Source of the DNA: Ziziphus jujuba
Lineage: Eukaryota; Streptophyta; Magnoliopsida; Rosales; Rhamnaceae
Reading direction: 5' to 3'
Length of the DNA stretch: 64,000 bases
Assembly: GCF_031755915.1 (NCBI RefSeq)
Contig: NC_083390.1
Span: 26,609,001 to 26,673,000 of the forward strand
Shown: in pieces, positions 44,251 through 57,313 of the stretch
How the letters are laid out: each line of letters begins with the position of its first letter
Numbering within the stretch: position 1 is the stretch's first letter
The notes under the pieces: model-generated
What the model was told of the DNA's origin: nothing
Seen by the model: the letters and a program-made list of their open reading frames with translations, nothing else
Databases searched by the model: none
Translations under genes and position numbers: made by a program

Positions 44251-45201
44251 GTCCTCTAACTACTTGAAGCTCCTCCATGTCGTGTGTTACTACCCCTCCT
44301 CTTGAGTTGGTGCTTAATTTTGATCACTACATGCAGCATCTCTTCCAATGCCACATATTATTGTAGATTCACTTAGTTTGCAATCTCTCGATTAAGCATT
44401 CCAAGAAACCTGGCCATTGTTGCCTCTCGGTCTTTATTCAAACCCAACCTCATCATGAGCATTTCCATCTCCTTGTAATAATCCTCTATCGACCTGCTTC
44501 CTTGAGATAAAGATTGTAATCGCTAATGAAACATCCTATTATAATGGCTTGGTATGAATATTTTCCTCATTGCTCCTTTCATTTGTTTCTAAGTTGTTAC
44601 TAACTCGTCACCAACTCTCTTTTGGCATATTTTGCTCATTGTTCCACCACTGTAAAGCATAATGTCCCAATTCTAAGGCTGTCAACCTAACCTTTTTTGC
44701 CTCTGAATAGTTATGGCAATAAAAAATTATCTCCTTGCGTTCTTTCCATTCCAAGTAAGTCTCCGGATCACTTTTTCCCAAAAATGGTGGTATACTGACC
44801 TTGATATTACCTAAATCATCATCTTCCTCCTTGTTGTGCCTACCACACATTTGCCTTCCTTGTAGTGCAAATATGTCTTTGAAATCCTCCTTAAAATTGT
44901 CTCTAAAGTCTCCTTCTTCAATTTCCTCCCGATAACGTCCACGGTCTCCTCTTCCTCGACCACGTCCTCCTTGTGGTTCCATCCTAGGGTTTAGCCTTCC
45001 CTATTGGTTCTCAAACATGTCCATCCTTTGATTGAATTGATCAAACAGAGCATTCATCCTTTGCAATTGCTCCAACACCGCCTGTATGTCAGTAGGTTTT
45101 GCGTAACTCCCTGATGCTCTAGACTCTCCCTTGAACCCGATAGAATCCTCTCCAAGTTCTCTTAAATAATCACCTCCTCTTTGTAATCATGAATATGTCA
45201 T
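44251..45201 (-). pseudogene. Gypsy gag, broken
   Basis: Start ATG at 45,199-45,201 on the minus strand, followed within a few codons by a TGA, then SIGFKGESRASG, the EQLQRMNALFDQFNQRMD heptad-like segment, a stop, an RG box (GGRGRGRGDRGR) and the capsid-type domain (IKVSIPPFLGKSDPETYLEW, HYALQWWNNEQN) open at 44,608-44,982. The C-terminal half of gag (44,251-44,600) is recognisable (FLGMLNREIAN, EEMLHVVIKI) with stops. Confidence 0.83.
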
Positions 45202-46323
45202 GTTAGTGAAATAATGCAAGAAATCTCACCAAGTTCACTCGTTCAAGTGTATCACTCAAATAAGGTCTCATTCACTCGTGTTTCACACTAGTTTTGGCTT
45301 TTAACCCTGTTATAAGCTCACACTCTCTTGCCTTTTTTCACTCCAAAGATTATCTCAAAGTTCTAATAAAATACACGTAAAACCAGCAACTAAATCACAA
45401 GTATGTCCTAATGAAACCTATCAATAAAAAAAAAGCAAGAAGCAAGCAAATTCCGAGTAAATTAGAAAACCTAATTTTCAGCTTTACTATCCAAAAACAA
45501 GAAAAAATTTAAAGTAATTTTCATATTCAATAAGGAATCAAACCAGAATATTAAAAGACCATAATTCAAGGATAAAATTTAGAAAAGGGTTTAAAAAATT
45601 AACAAGAACACAATTCGAACAAAATATGAGATAGATGTTGGTTGTAGTTCTCATAATTTAGGTTTTTGTTTCAAATCCTTAAACCAATTTTAATCCAATC
45701 AATTAGCACCAATATTCTAATATCCAGTAACCAATATTGAATAAACAGCAACTCCAACTATCACAATTGAATTTTTCCCAAATTCGAACAAACTAAAATT
45801 TGCAACTCTCAAAATCGGCCTTTTGCGCAATTTTTTTTTTAACTTCAGGTTTTTTTTTTATCACTAACCGAATAATATCACACAACTTCCAGCAGCACAA
45901 TCACCACAAAAATATAACTCCAATGCCTAACAATTTCTCAAATTCGAATTCACCTTCCAAACAAAACAAATTGAAAAAATTTATGGTTTTGCAATATGTT
46001 TTCCGAAATTCCTTTTTTTCTTTAATATATAAGTGCAACTAATTACAATTACAAACAGCGAAGGAAAATCAACAATATATCAAATTACTAAGAACTAACA
46101 TACGAAACCAAAAAAAAAAAAAAAACTAGGAAGCAAACAAAAATTTGACTAAACAAAAAGAAACCCTAATTAGGCTATGAAGACTTTTTTTTATTTTTTA
46201 ATATGTAGCACATGTATGGGTAGAAACAATCTTAACCTAATGTTAAAATTGTAGAATAACATAAAATTAAAAAAAAGAAATATGATAAATCAAACCTAAA
46301 CAGAATTCAACTCCAATACCAAA
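45202..46323 (-). other. Gypsy element 5 leader with primer binding site
   Basis: Untranslated leader of about 1.1 kb. On the minus strand the priming site next to the LTR reads TGGTATTGGAGT, a diverged match to initiator tRNA-Met. The open frame 45,800-46,042 on the opposite strand is low-complexity and not supported. Confidence 0.8.
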
Positions 46324-47459
46324 TGATACGAACCTGGGTCGACCCACTCCTAAACCCGTATTATATTAGCTCGAATCAAAATTAAGTTCAGATTCTAACG
46401 GCCACTTTGATTCCTAATCATCATCTGATTAGAAACTTTGGTATATGTCGAAAACGTCACAATAGGTTATGGATTGTCCTATTGATAAATCAAACTAAAA
46501 CACTCGCTCTCTATTCAATATTTTAGGTGTTCTAAGAAAACAAAGAGAAATCTTTTTCATAGTAATTTTTCTGAATGAATAATTTAGTGTCATTTATTGA
46601 GAAATAAGCCTCTTTCAATAGGCTAAAGTGACAAAATCAAAACCCTAAGACAATAGGCAAAAACCGACCAATAAAACTACACAAAAGGTGTGGCCGAATG
46701 TTATATGTCTTTCCTAATCTAATTTGTATTAATTGATTCCTTAACTTTTAAAGAAGAATTAATTAATTTACAATCACAAATATTAAAATTCAACCTTCTT
46801 AAATTAATTTGTCTAGTAAATAATTAAATAAAAATTTAAAATTTAAAACTATTTCCTAAAAGAAAAGTTAAATTTCATATTTGGAAAGTAGTTGACTAAT
46901 TTTCCAAATAAGCTGTACTTGTCTAATCTCTAGCTAATTTCGGCTCCAAATCTAATTCAACATGCAATGTAGGATGCCTAGTAGGATTAGAACTGGTTCC
47001 CACACGTTGCAAATTGATTGAAATTATCAAAACTTGCTTGGAATGCAAGTAAGCTCCTTGCCAGCGCCAAACTAGCTAAATCAGGCCAATGTAGAAGCTT
47101 GGACGCTAATGACGTACTTGGGTGCCCTTGCTTCTACCCTGGCATGATTTCATGGCCTCTTGATAAGGTCAAACACATTCATAGGCCAACAAACTCACCC
47201 CTTACTGTCAGAAGTCCTCAAATGCACCAAACAGCTTCCTGGGTCCATTTTTGCCTTCATAACTTGGATGCTTAACATGGGCTTAGAATCTTCTGATATT
47301 AATATGCCCTCTTAAGATTTAATTATATTTTGTATGAAGCTAACAAGATTGTCCTTAAAGCTTTTAGCTTGAGGCCTATTAATTGGCTCAGTCTTCAATT
47401 GCATAGGATCAGTACCTCAACGAGTAGTTGATTGTACAGATACAAGCGGGTTCTCATCA
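46324..47459 (-). repeat. 5' LTR of Gypsy element 5
   Basis: 1,136 bp. The minus strand starts TGATGAGAACCCGC at 47,459 and ends GGTTCGTATCA at 46,324. It shares the 3' part with the other LTRs. Its U3 begins like that of element 3 (TGATGAGAATCC), grouping elements 3 and 5 against 1 and 4. Confidence 0.88.
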
Positions 47460-47589
47460 TTAGTGAACCCAGTACGGCTGATGATAAAAAACGGAAGAAA
47501 TATCAATGATATGTGCTCGTTGACGGTGGCAAAGGTGAAAGAAAGTAGAAACCCAGAAACGCAACTAACCTAACCATTCAACTCTTCTT
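47460..47589. other. Short unassigned stretch before the satellite array
   Basis: About 130 bases of mixed composition (GTACGGCTGATGATAAAAAA region) between the Gypsy LTR and the first satellite unit. Nothing recognised. Confidence 0.4.
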
Positions 47590-50500
47590 ATTTTATTTCA
47601 TATTGCTAATTAATATATTTAATAAATATATATATACATATATACATATAAATAAAACATAAAATTAAATAAAATTTCATAAATTAAGAGAATAGGCGAT
47701 GCTTTTGATGTTAAAAGCATCGTCTAGCTCTTTTAAATTAAAAAATAATTAATTTTGCCAAAATTTTATTAGTTCAAAAAATAACTAATTAAAAAGTGAA
47801 ACACAAAAAAATTAAATAAATATATTAATTATTTTGCTTCATATTGCTAATTAATATATTTAATATTTATATACATAAAATAAAAAATAAAATTAATTAA
47901 AACACAAAATAAATAACTTAACAGCGACATTTTGATGTCGAGAGCGATGCTTGATTGTTTTCAATTTTAAAATAACTAAATTTATCAAACATTTTGTTAA
48001 ATTAAAAAATCATTAATTTAAAATTGACACACAAATAAATAAAATGCATAGATTAATTATTTTGCATTGTATTGCTAATTAATATATTTAATATTTATAT
48101 GCATATGAATAAAAGTTAACATTAAATAAAATTTCAAGAATTAAGACAATAGGAAATACTTTTGATGTTAAAAGCGTCATCTAATGATTTTAAATTATAA
48201 AATATTTAATTTGTCAAACTCTTATTAATTTAAAAAAATTAATCTAAAATTACAGCACAAACAAATTAGATGAATAGATTAATTTTATCGCCTGATGCTT
48301 TTCAATTTTAAAATAATTAAATTTATTAAACTTTTAATTAATTTAAAAAATCATTAATTAAAAATTGAAACACGAATTAATTGAAAGTATAGATTATTTA
48401 TTTTGCTTCATATTGTTAATTAATATATTTAATATATATGCATATGAATAAAATATAAAATTAAATAATTTTTAAAAAATTAAGATAATAGGCAATGCGT
48501 TTGAAGTTACAAGCATCACCTAGCGCTATTAAATTATAGAATAATTAATTTTGCCAAAATTTTATTAGTTTAAAAAATAATTAATTAAAAAATGAAGCAC
48601 AAAAAAGTTAAAAAGATATATTAAGTATTTTACTTCAATTTGCTAATTAATATATTTAATATTTATATATATAAAATAAAAATAAAATTAATTAAAATAC
48701 AAAAAATTAACTTCACACTTACACTTTTGATGCCTGATTGTTTTCAATTTTAAAATAATTAAATTTCTCAAATATTTTATTAATTTAAAAAATCATTAAT
48801 GTAAAATTGAAACACAAATAAATTAATATATTTAATATTTAAATTCATATGAATAAAACATAAAATTAAATACAATTATAAAAATTAAGACAATAGGCAA
48901 TATTATTTTTGCTAACAGCGATCTCTAATGTTTTTAAATTATATATTTAATTTTATCAAACTCTTATTAATTTAAAAATAATTAATTTAAACTTAAAGTA
49001 CGGATAGATTACACATATAGATTAATTATTTTGCTTCATATTACTAATTAATATATTGAATATTTTTATACATATGAATAAAACAAAAAATTAAATAGAA
49101 TTCCAAAAATTAAGACAATAGGCAACATTTATGGTTGTTTTCAATTTTAAAATAGTTAAATTTATTAAACATTTTATTAGTTTAAAAATCATTAATTTAA
49201 AATTGAATACAAATAAATTAAATGCATAGATTCTTTATTTTGCATCATATTGCTGATTAATATATTTAATATTTATATGCATATGAATAAAACTTAAAAT
49301 TAAATAAAATTCCAAGAATTAAAAAAATTGGCAATGCTTTTGATGTTAGAAGTGTCGCTTAATGATTTTAAATTATAAAATATTTAATTTTGTCAAACTC
49401 TTATTAATTTAAAAAAATAATTAATTTGAACATGAAGCACAAGCAAATTAGATGAATAGATGAATTGTTTCGCTTCATATTACTAATTATTATATATTTA
49501 ATATTTATATACATGCGAATAAAACAAAAATATAAATAGAATTCTAAAAATTAAGATAGTAGGTGACGTTTTAATGTTAAAAACGTCGGCTAATCCTTTT
49601 AAATTATAAAATAATTAATTTTGTGAAAATTTTTATTAATTTAAAAAATAATTCATTTAAAATCAAAATACAAATAAATTAAATGAATAAATGAATTAGT
49701 TTGCTTCATGTTGTTATTTAATATACTTAATATTTATATACATACTATTTAAACAACAAATTAATTAAAATACCAAAACTTAACACAGCAGGTTACGATT
49801 TTGATGCTAAAAGCGTGCTTAATGCCTTTCAATTCTAGAATAATTAAATTTATTAAACATTTTATTTGTTTAAAAAATCAGTAATTAATTGAAAGCATAG
49901 ATTAATTATTTTGCTTGATATTGCTAATTAATGTATTTAATATATATATACATATGAATAAAACATAAAATTAAATAAAATTTCAAAACTTAAGAGAATC
50001 GGGAATGCTTTTGATATTAAAGCATTGCCTAGCGCTCTTATATTATAAAATAATTAGTTTGTCCAAAATTTTATTAGTTTAAAAGATAATTAATTTAAAA
50101 ATTAAACATAAAAAATAAATTAGTTATTTTGTTTCATATTACTAATTAATATGTTTAATACTTATATACATAAAATAAAATAAAAATTAATTAAAATACA
50201 AAAAATTAACTCAACAGCAGCAATTTTGATGCTAAAAGCGACGTTTGATTGTTTTCGATTTTATAATACTCAAATTTATTAAAATTTTTATTAATTTTAA
50301 AAAATGATTAATCAAAAATTGAAACACAAATAAATTAAATACATAGATTAAGTATTTTGATTTATATTGCTGATTAATATATTTAATATTTATATGCGTA
50401 TGAATAAACTTAAAATTAAATAAAATTTTAAGAATTAAGACAATAGGCAATGCTTTTGATGTTAAAAGCGTCGTCCAATGCTTTTTAATTATAAAATATC

Positions 50501-52800
50501 TAATTTTGTCAAGCTCTTATTAATGTAAAAAAATATTTTATTTAAAATTGAAAAACAAATAAATTACACGAATAAATTAATTATTTTTCTACATATCGCT
50601 AATTAATATACTTAATATTTATATGTATATGAATAAAACTTAAAATTAAATAAGATTCAAACAATTAAAACAATAGGCAATGCTTTTGATGTTAAAAGTG
50701 TTACCTAATTCTTTTAAATTATAAAATAATTAATCTTGTTAAAATTCATTAATTTTAAAAATAATTAATTTAAAATTGAAACACAAATAAATTAATTACA
50801 TAGATTAAGTATTTTGATTTATGTTGCTGATTAATATATTTAATATTTATATGCATATGAATAAACTTAAAATTAAATAAAATTTTAAGAATTAAGACAA
50901 TAGGCAATGCTTTTGATGTTAAAAGCGTCGTCCAATGCTTTTTAATTATAAAATATCTAATTTTGTCAAGCTCTTATTAATGTAAAAAAATATTTTATTT
51001 AAAATTGAAAAAAAACAATTACACGAATAAATTAATTATTTTTCTACATATCGCTAATTAATATACTTAATATTTATATGTATATGAATAAAACTTAAAA
51101 TTAAATAAAATTCAAACAATTAAAACAATAGGCAATGCTTTTGATGTTAAAAGTGTTGCCTAATTCTTTTAAATTATAAAATAATTAATCTTGTTAAAAT
51201 TCATTAATTTTAAAAATAATTAATTTAAAATTGAAACACAAATAAATTAATTTAATAGATCAATTATTTTGTTTCATATTGCTATTTAATATACTTAATA
51301 TTTATATAAATAATATTAAAGCATAAAATTAATTAAAATACTAAAAGTTAACACAACAGATTATGCTTTTGATGCTAAAAGCATTGTCTGGTGCTTTTAA
51401 ACTTTAAAATAATTAAATTTATTAAATTTTTTATTAATTTAAAATTGTAACACAAATTAACTGAAGGCATAGATTAATTTTTTTTTTCATGCTGTTAATT
51501 AATATATTTAATATATATATATATATATATGAATAAAATATAAAATTAAATAAAATTTAAAAAATCGAGAGAATAGGCGATACGTTTTATGCTAAAAGCG
51601 TCGTCTAATACTTTTAAATTTTAAAATAATTAATTTTGCCAAAATTTTCTTAATCTAAAAAAATAATTAATTTATAAATTAAACACAAATAAATTAAATG
51701 GATATATAAGTATTTTATTTCATTTTTCTAATTAATATATTTAATATTTATATACATAATAATAAAAAATAAAATTAATACAACAGGCGATACTATTGAT
51801 GCTCAAAGCATCACCTGATAGTTTTCAATTTTAAAATAATTAAATTTATCAAATTTTTTTATTAATTTAACAAATTATTGATTTAAAATTAAAACACAAT
51901 CAAATTCGATGCATAGATTAATTATATTGCGTCATATTGATAATTAATATATTTAATATATATATACATATGAATAAAATATAAAATTATATAAAATTCC
52001 AAGATTTAAGATAATAGACAATGCTTTAGATGTTAAAAAGATCGTCTAATACTTTTAACTTATTTAATTTTGTCAAGCTTTTATTAATTCAAAAAATATT
52101 TTATTCAAAATTGAAAAACAAATAAATTATATGAATACATTAATTGTTTTACTTCATATTGCTATATAATATATTTAACATTTATATAAATATGAATAAA
52201 AGATATAATTAATTAAAATTTCAAAAATTAAGACAGCAGATGGCGCTTTTGATGTTAAAAGTATTGCCTAATCCTTTTAAATTATAAAGTAATTAATCTT
52301 GTCAAAATTTTATTATTTTAAAAAAGAATTAATTTAAAATTATAAAAAAAAATTAATTAAATGGATAGATTAATTACTTTGCTTCAGATTGCTATTTAAT
52401 ATGCTTAATCTTTATATACATAATATTAAAACATGAAATTTATTAAAATACTAAAACTTAATAGAATGGGCTATGCTTTTGAAATAGTTAAACTTATGAA
52501 ACTTTATAACAATTTAAAAAATCATTAATTTAAAATTTAAACACAATTAAATTAAATGCATATATTAATTATTTTGCTCCTTATTGCTAATTAATTTATT
52601 GAATATTTATATGCATATGATTAAAACATAAAATGAAATAAAATTTCAAAAATTAAGACAATAGGCGATGTACTTGATGTTAAAAGCGTCGCTTAATGCT
52701 TTTCAATTTTAAAGCAATCAAACTTCTCAAACTTTATTTTAATTTAAAAAATCATTAATTTGAATTAAAACACAAATAAATTAAATCCATAATTTAATTA
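47590..52800 (+). repeat. Tandem satellite array, about 23 units of 225-240 bp
   Basis: Head-to-tail units with the order: AATAGGCAATGC core, hairpin GCTTTT-GATGTT-AAAAGC, TTTTAAATTATAAAATAATTAA, TCTTATTAATTTAAAAAATA, ACACAAATAAATTAAATG, TTAATTATTTTGCTTCATAT, TTAATATATTTAATATTTAT, and ATGAATAAAACATAAAATTA. Cores occur near 47,695, 47,930, 48,155, 48,290, 48,488, 48,720, 48,893, 49,130, 49,330, 49,560, 49,795, 50,000, 50,220, 50,445, 50,672, 50,905, 51,130, 51,358, 51,578, 51,785, 52,013, 52,240, 52,470 and 52,665. Units vary and some are shortened. In good units the arms extend to GGCGATGCTTTT and AAAAGCGTCGCC. No open frames are supported. Confidence 0.9.
50343..51250 (+). repeat. Recent two-unit higher-order duplication in the satellite
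   Basis: The segment 50,343-50,795 is nearly identical to 50,796-51,250, each about 455 bp and made of two dissimilar monomers. This is much higher similarity than between adjacent monomers, so a dimer was duplicated recently. Confidence 0.88.
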
Positions 52801-52899
52801 TTTTGCTACGCTTATGTATGTAAATAATTTAAGGCATTAAAATGCAAAATATATATTGATCTACATATATATCATGTGTGTACCATTGTGTGGCAATGT

Positions 52900-54100
52900 T
52901 AAAAATTTTAGTAACGATAAAAATAAGGAGGGCTCAAAATATAGAAATATCTATAAAAATGATCAAATATCAAGAAACATAAATTAAAAAAATGATGGAA
53001 ATTGACAGAAATTTATTTAAAAAATAAAATTTTTATTGAAAATTTAAATTTAGCTTATTTAATTAATTAATTAATTAATTATCAAATTGACTATTAAAAT
53101 TGTAAAAATATTTAATAGATATTATATTACTTCTAATCAATTAATTAATAATAAGCGTTAATAGTTAAAAATATACTATTATTAATTAAAAAAATGCAAA
53201 AGTGCATATTTAATAAAATTATTTATTAATTAAGGTATAAAAAAATTACATTATATTTTATAAATGTCATTTCAATACGATAAATAACTCCTGAGTGGTT
53301 GAGAATTGTTTCTATCTTCTTTATTCTCATTTTAAAATGTAAAATGTATGAAGTAATAATTAAAAGATGTAATTTCTTGATAATTTTGCATGTAGTTACT
53401 AATACACCATCGATATGAATATTTGAAAGTTAAGTTTACATATATCAAATATCATTAATACCAAAATTTTGAACCTTGATTTACAAAAAATATATTTCTT
53501 GTATATCTTTCAATTTTTGTCTATGTTATAATTTTTATCTACTTTGTAATATTTATCTACTATGTAATATTTATAAGAATATTAAATTTATTATTGTAAA
53601 AAAAATAAATAAATAGGAAAATTTGTAACTTGTAATACTAATTTTCCTTAAGAATATGATAGGTAGAATTGTCTAATGTAATTTTTGAATATTATTTGTT
53701 AAATGTGAAATTTTTTATTTTTATTTACCTAATTATTAGAAGACAATTAAAAGTTAATGTTGCAAAAAGTTTTACTAACTATCAATAATATTTATAAAAA
53801 TTTATGAAAAAAAAAGTAATGAAAATTCATAGATATTTTCAAAATTTGTATGGAAATTTATGAAAATTTCAAGGACATTTTGAAAATATCCTTGGAAATT
53901 ATGGATTTTTTACCAAATTATGAAAGATTTGATATTGATATTATGATAAAAATTCCTATGAAAATTATGAAGAAATATCATAAATTTTGGTGGATATTGT
54001 GGAAATTATATCTGTTTCTACTTGAAAGCTAAATTTTCTTCCAATGTTCTTAAAAAAAAGAAATTTCATGGAAATTTTAAGAAAAAACTATGATGTATGG
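52900..54100 (+). mobile_element. Old hAT-like non-autonomous element, right copy
   Basis: Reverse counterpart of 22,390-23,600, rich in GGAAATTTNTGAAAATTTC motifs. The 5' part aligns segment by segment with the hAT-like element at 25,154 (CTCAAAATA, GCTTATTTAATTAATT, AATAAGCGTTAATAG, CTCCTGAGTGGTTGAGAAT). The coding remnant is absent. Ends are not sharply defined. Confidence 0.55.
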
Positions 54101-54236
54101 TAGGTGTGGAAATTTTGCTGAAATGAATTAATTACCCAACCCAACCACTGAGGCCGAATCCAAAGTTTTTTATTTGTGAGCATATACATTAAGCTATTTT
54201 CTTGGTGCATACTGAAAAATATAGTAACTAAGCTAG
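54101..54236. other. Arm sequence before gene fragment, right copy 2
   Basis: Mirror of 22,285-22,390, including ATGATGTATGGTAGGTGTGG and the intron-like region before the exon. Confidence 0.6.
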
Positions 54237-54525
54237 CATATCCAAGGCATGGCCACTCGCGGTCTGTTCACATCTGACCAAATTTTCAATAGCACTAGAC
54301 AACTTATAATGTATAATGGGCAGTGCCATGATTGCTCCGATGGCACTGAAGATGTTCCATACCCACCAGATGTTAGCATTGGAAAGCGACGTTCTCAACG
54401 TTGATTAATCATTTCCTCATTCATCATGGAGCTTCATCTATGATGGCGTGAATGATAATAGAAGACCGATTCAATGGATTGTGGCATGCGACAATATAGT
54501 CAATGTCCCAAAAAATCAAATAACT
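54237..54525 (+). pseudogene. JIP23-like gene fragment, right copy 2
   Basis: Plus strand. MATRGLFTSDQIFNSTRQLI, MYNGQCHDCSDGTEDVPYPP, DVSIGKRRSQR and a stop, after which the frame is lost by small deletions. Later RPIQWIVACDNIVNVP is visible. It is the mirror of 21,990-22,283 and shares its HDW-to-HDC and AWD-to-ACD changes, so these changes predate the arm duplication. Confidence 0.5.
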
Positions 54526-56160
54526 ATATAATTAAGCTAGCTAGCTAGTATATATTATATTTAAGTTAATATTGTATTGGTTTACTTCTCTGTCTATCTA
54601 TATATATATATATATATAATTATGCATGCATGCAATTAGCATTTAGATTTATGGTCACATGATGATATGAATATATGCTATTAGTTTTATGGTCTTTCAA
54701 ATGAAATATTATGAAATTGTGCTATCCTTTGGTTTGCGAATATTTTGAGAACCAATTTTTTTTACATATGTTACCAGGGGCGGAACCTTTAGGGCAAAGA
54801 TTTAAAAAAAAAAAAAAAATTTACAATAAAAAATTGTAATATACAACATTTGATCATAATGAAAAATAAAAATAAAAGCCATATATTTTAAATTTAACAA
54901 AACTATATAAAAAGTACATGTAATAAATATAATAAATTATTTAAAATAATTTTCCAATTTTTCTTTTTAGTTTTATAAATAACTTATCATTTTATTTTTT
55001 TATAGATTATTTTTTTTTTGTTGAATAACAAAGATGCATAATTCATAGTTGTTGAACTGCGGTACGTACGTACATAATTGATATTTTAGTAAGAGTTATA
55101 TTATTTTAGTATATTTTTATTCACAATATATATTTTTTTGTTTAAAAATAATATAAAATATTATATGAGATTGAATCAGTTAATAAAGTACTTAGATCTA
55201 TAACTTAGAAGTTCTAAATTTAAAATAGTGAACTAAGAAGAAATATTATTTTAAATAGTTAAAAGAAACACAGTGTAAGACCAAAGAAAATTTCAATATA
55301 TTTCTTGGACACCTTACACGCATGCACTCCACTGCTCCTCTGGCACTCCATAATTTAATGCCATGTGTATTATTTTTTTTGTCCATGTTGTTGATGTCAT
55401 GCACAGTGACATCATATACCAATTGGAAGCTAAGTTGCTCATGGTAAACATAAAAGAAGTACTAAAGAGTTTGCAGTCCTCTATAGCACACAAAAATTTT
55501 TCGATTTAATTAATCTTAATATAATATTTTATTAGCTAATTTGTCGATGCAACTATCTCAAAAACTTATATTGAGTAATTAAATTATTTAATCATGCAAT
55601 CATCAATTGAAAAAGTAATGTATCTAATTTTAGATATGAAAATAATAATAATAAAAAAATAAATAAATAAAATATATCTTTTGTATGTTTTTTCTTTGTT
55701 AACAAAGATGTATAGATCATTATTAGTAATGTTTTGTTGAATAATAGAGATGCATAATTTTTAGTTCTTGAACTGCGGTATGTATGTATGTAATTAATAT
55801 TTCATTAAATTAAATAATATATATTATTTTTAATATATTTTTATTCATAATATATATATTTATTTATTTAAAATAGTATAAAATGTTAAACAAAATTGAT
55901 TCGATAAATCATTTATATTTATAATTTAAAGATTATAAATTTGAAATATGAGAATGAAGGAGAAAATATTATAAATAGTTAAAAGGAACACAGTGTGAGA
56001 TAGGAGAAAATTATAACATATTTTCTTGGACACTACTCACCACACCTCATATGTATGCACTCCACTGCTCTTGGCACTCCATAATTTTAACATATTTTCT
56101 TGGATGCTACTCACGACACCTCACATGCATGCATGCCACAGCTCCTTTGACACTAATTTT
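54526..56160. other. Arm sequence downstream of gene fragment, right copy 2
   Basis: Mirror of 20,345-21,989. AT-rich, with (AT)n at about 54,599-54,620, AAT and TATG microsatellites near 55,640 and 55,780, and CATGCATG-containing blocks near 55,320. No genes. Confidence 0.6.
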
Positions 56161-57313
56161 AACATAATTTTAAATTAATTTTTTAATTTAATTAATTTTA
56201 GTATCATATTTTATTAGCTAGTTTGTTGATGCAACCATCTTGAAAACTTATACAAAGTAATTAAATTGTTTTACCATGCACCCGTCACCTCAAAAAGTAT
56301 TGCATCTAATTTCAGATATGAAAACAAAAAAAATTTATCCAAAATGAAATATATCTTCTGTACATTTTTTATAGTTGGTTCTTTGTTAAGAAAGATGTAT
56401 AGATCATTTTTTTTTTTAATAATAAAGATGTATAATTTATAGTTGCCGAAACAACATATGTATGTATATAATTGATATTCTAGTAAGAAAAATATTATTT
56501 TAGTATATCTTTATTTATAGTATGTGTAATCTTTGTTTAGAAAGAATATAAAATGCCATGATATGCATATTATCATAGCCTTTTATATCAACTTTATCTT
56601 ATACTGAGGCTGCCTAGCTAATACAGTAATAATTAATATATATGTACATATGTTACTATTATAGTTTATGATATGTTAACTCTTTCATTATATGGTATAG
56701 TCTTTCAAATAAAATATTAGTAAATTATATTATAATTTGGTCTGCAAATATTTAGAGAACCAATTCTTCCTATGTATGTAGCCAGGTTTCAGAGCCTTAT
56801 AGGCCAAGATTAATTTTTTTTTAAAAAAAATTACAACAAAAAATTGTAGAATACAACATTTGATCGTAAGGAAAAATAAAAATAAAAACCATATATTTTA
56901 AATTTAACAAAACTATATAAAAAATACATGTAATAAACATAATAACCTATTTAAAATAATGGAAAACTTTTTTATTGTAAATTTAAACTATGATGTATGG
57001 TAGGTGTGGAAATTTTGCTGCAATGAATTAATTACCCCACCTAGCTACTGGGCTGGATCCAGAATTTTCTATTTGTAAGCACATACATTAGTATATATAT
57101 ATATAAGATATTGATATAGTAATTAATGCTCAAGTACTTGTGCTTCCACTTATTTAGAGCTATATGTCATGTGCCTAACTCATGCTCAATATGTGACATT
57201 AGCACAAATTTTGTATATATATCTATATATATGTAGATATGTAGTTTTGACAAACAATGAACACTTGAGATTTTCTTTTTTGGTACGTACTAAAAAATAT
57301 AGTAACTAAGTTA
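56161..57313. other. Arm sequence upstream of gene fragment, right copy 1
   Basis: Mirror of 16,880-17,864. Repeated CATGCATG block at 56,020-56,150, poly-T/AT stretches and the CTATATGTCATGTGCC segment that corresponds to the G-box region at 17,045. No genes. Confidence 0.6.

Larger units (their letters stand above)
41396..47459 (-). mobile_element. Ty3/Gypsy element 5, 3' end truncated
   Basis: Minus-strand element with its 5' LTR at 46,324-47,459, then leader, gag, protease, RT, RNase H and the beginning of integrase. It ends abruptly at 41,396 within the integrase core (after KDSIF), so the rest of integrase and the 3' LTR are absent. It is more diverged in protein and LTR sequence from elements 1 and 4 than these are from each other. 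It lies in the block present only in the right arm. Confidence 0.9.

Noticed and set aside
47590..52800. CRISPR-like repeat-spacer array
   Set aside because: Units are 225-240 bp, contiguous and similar along their full length, with no short repeat plus unique spacer pattern. This is a eukaryotic tandem satellite.
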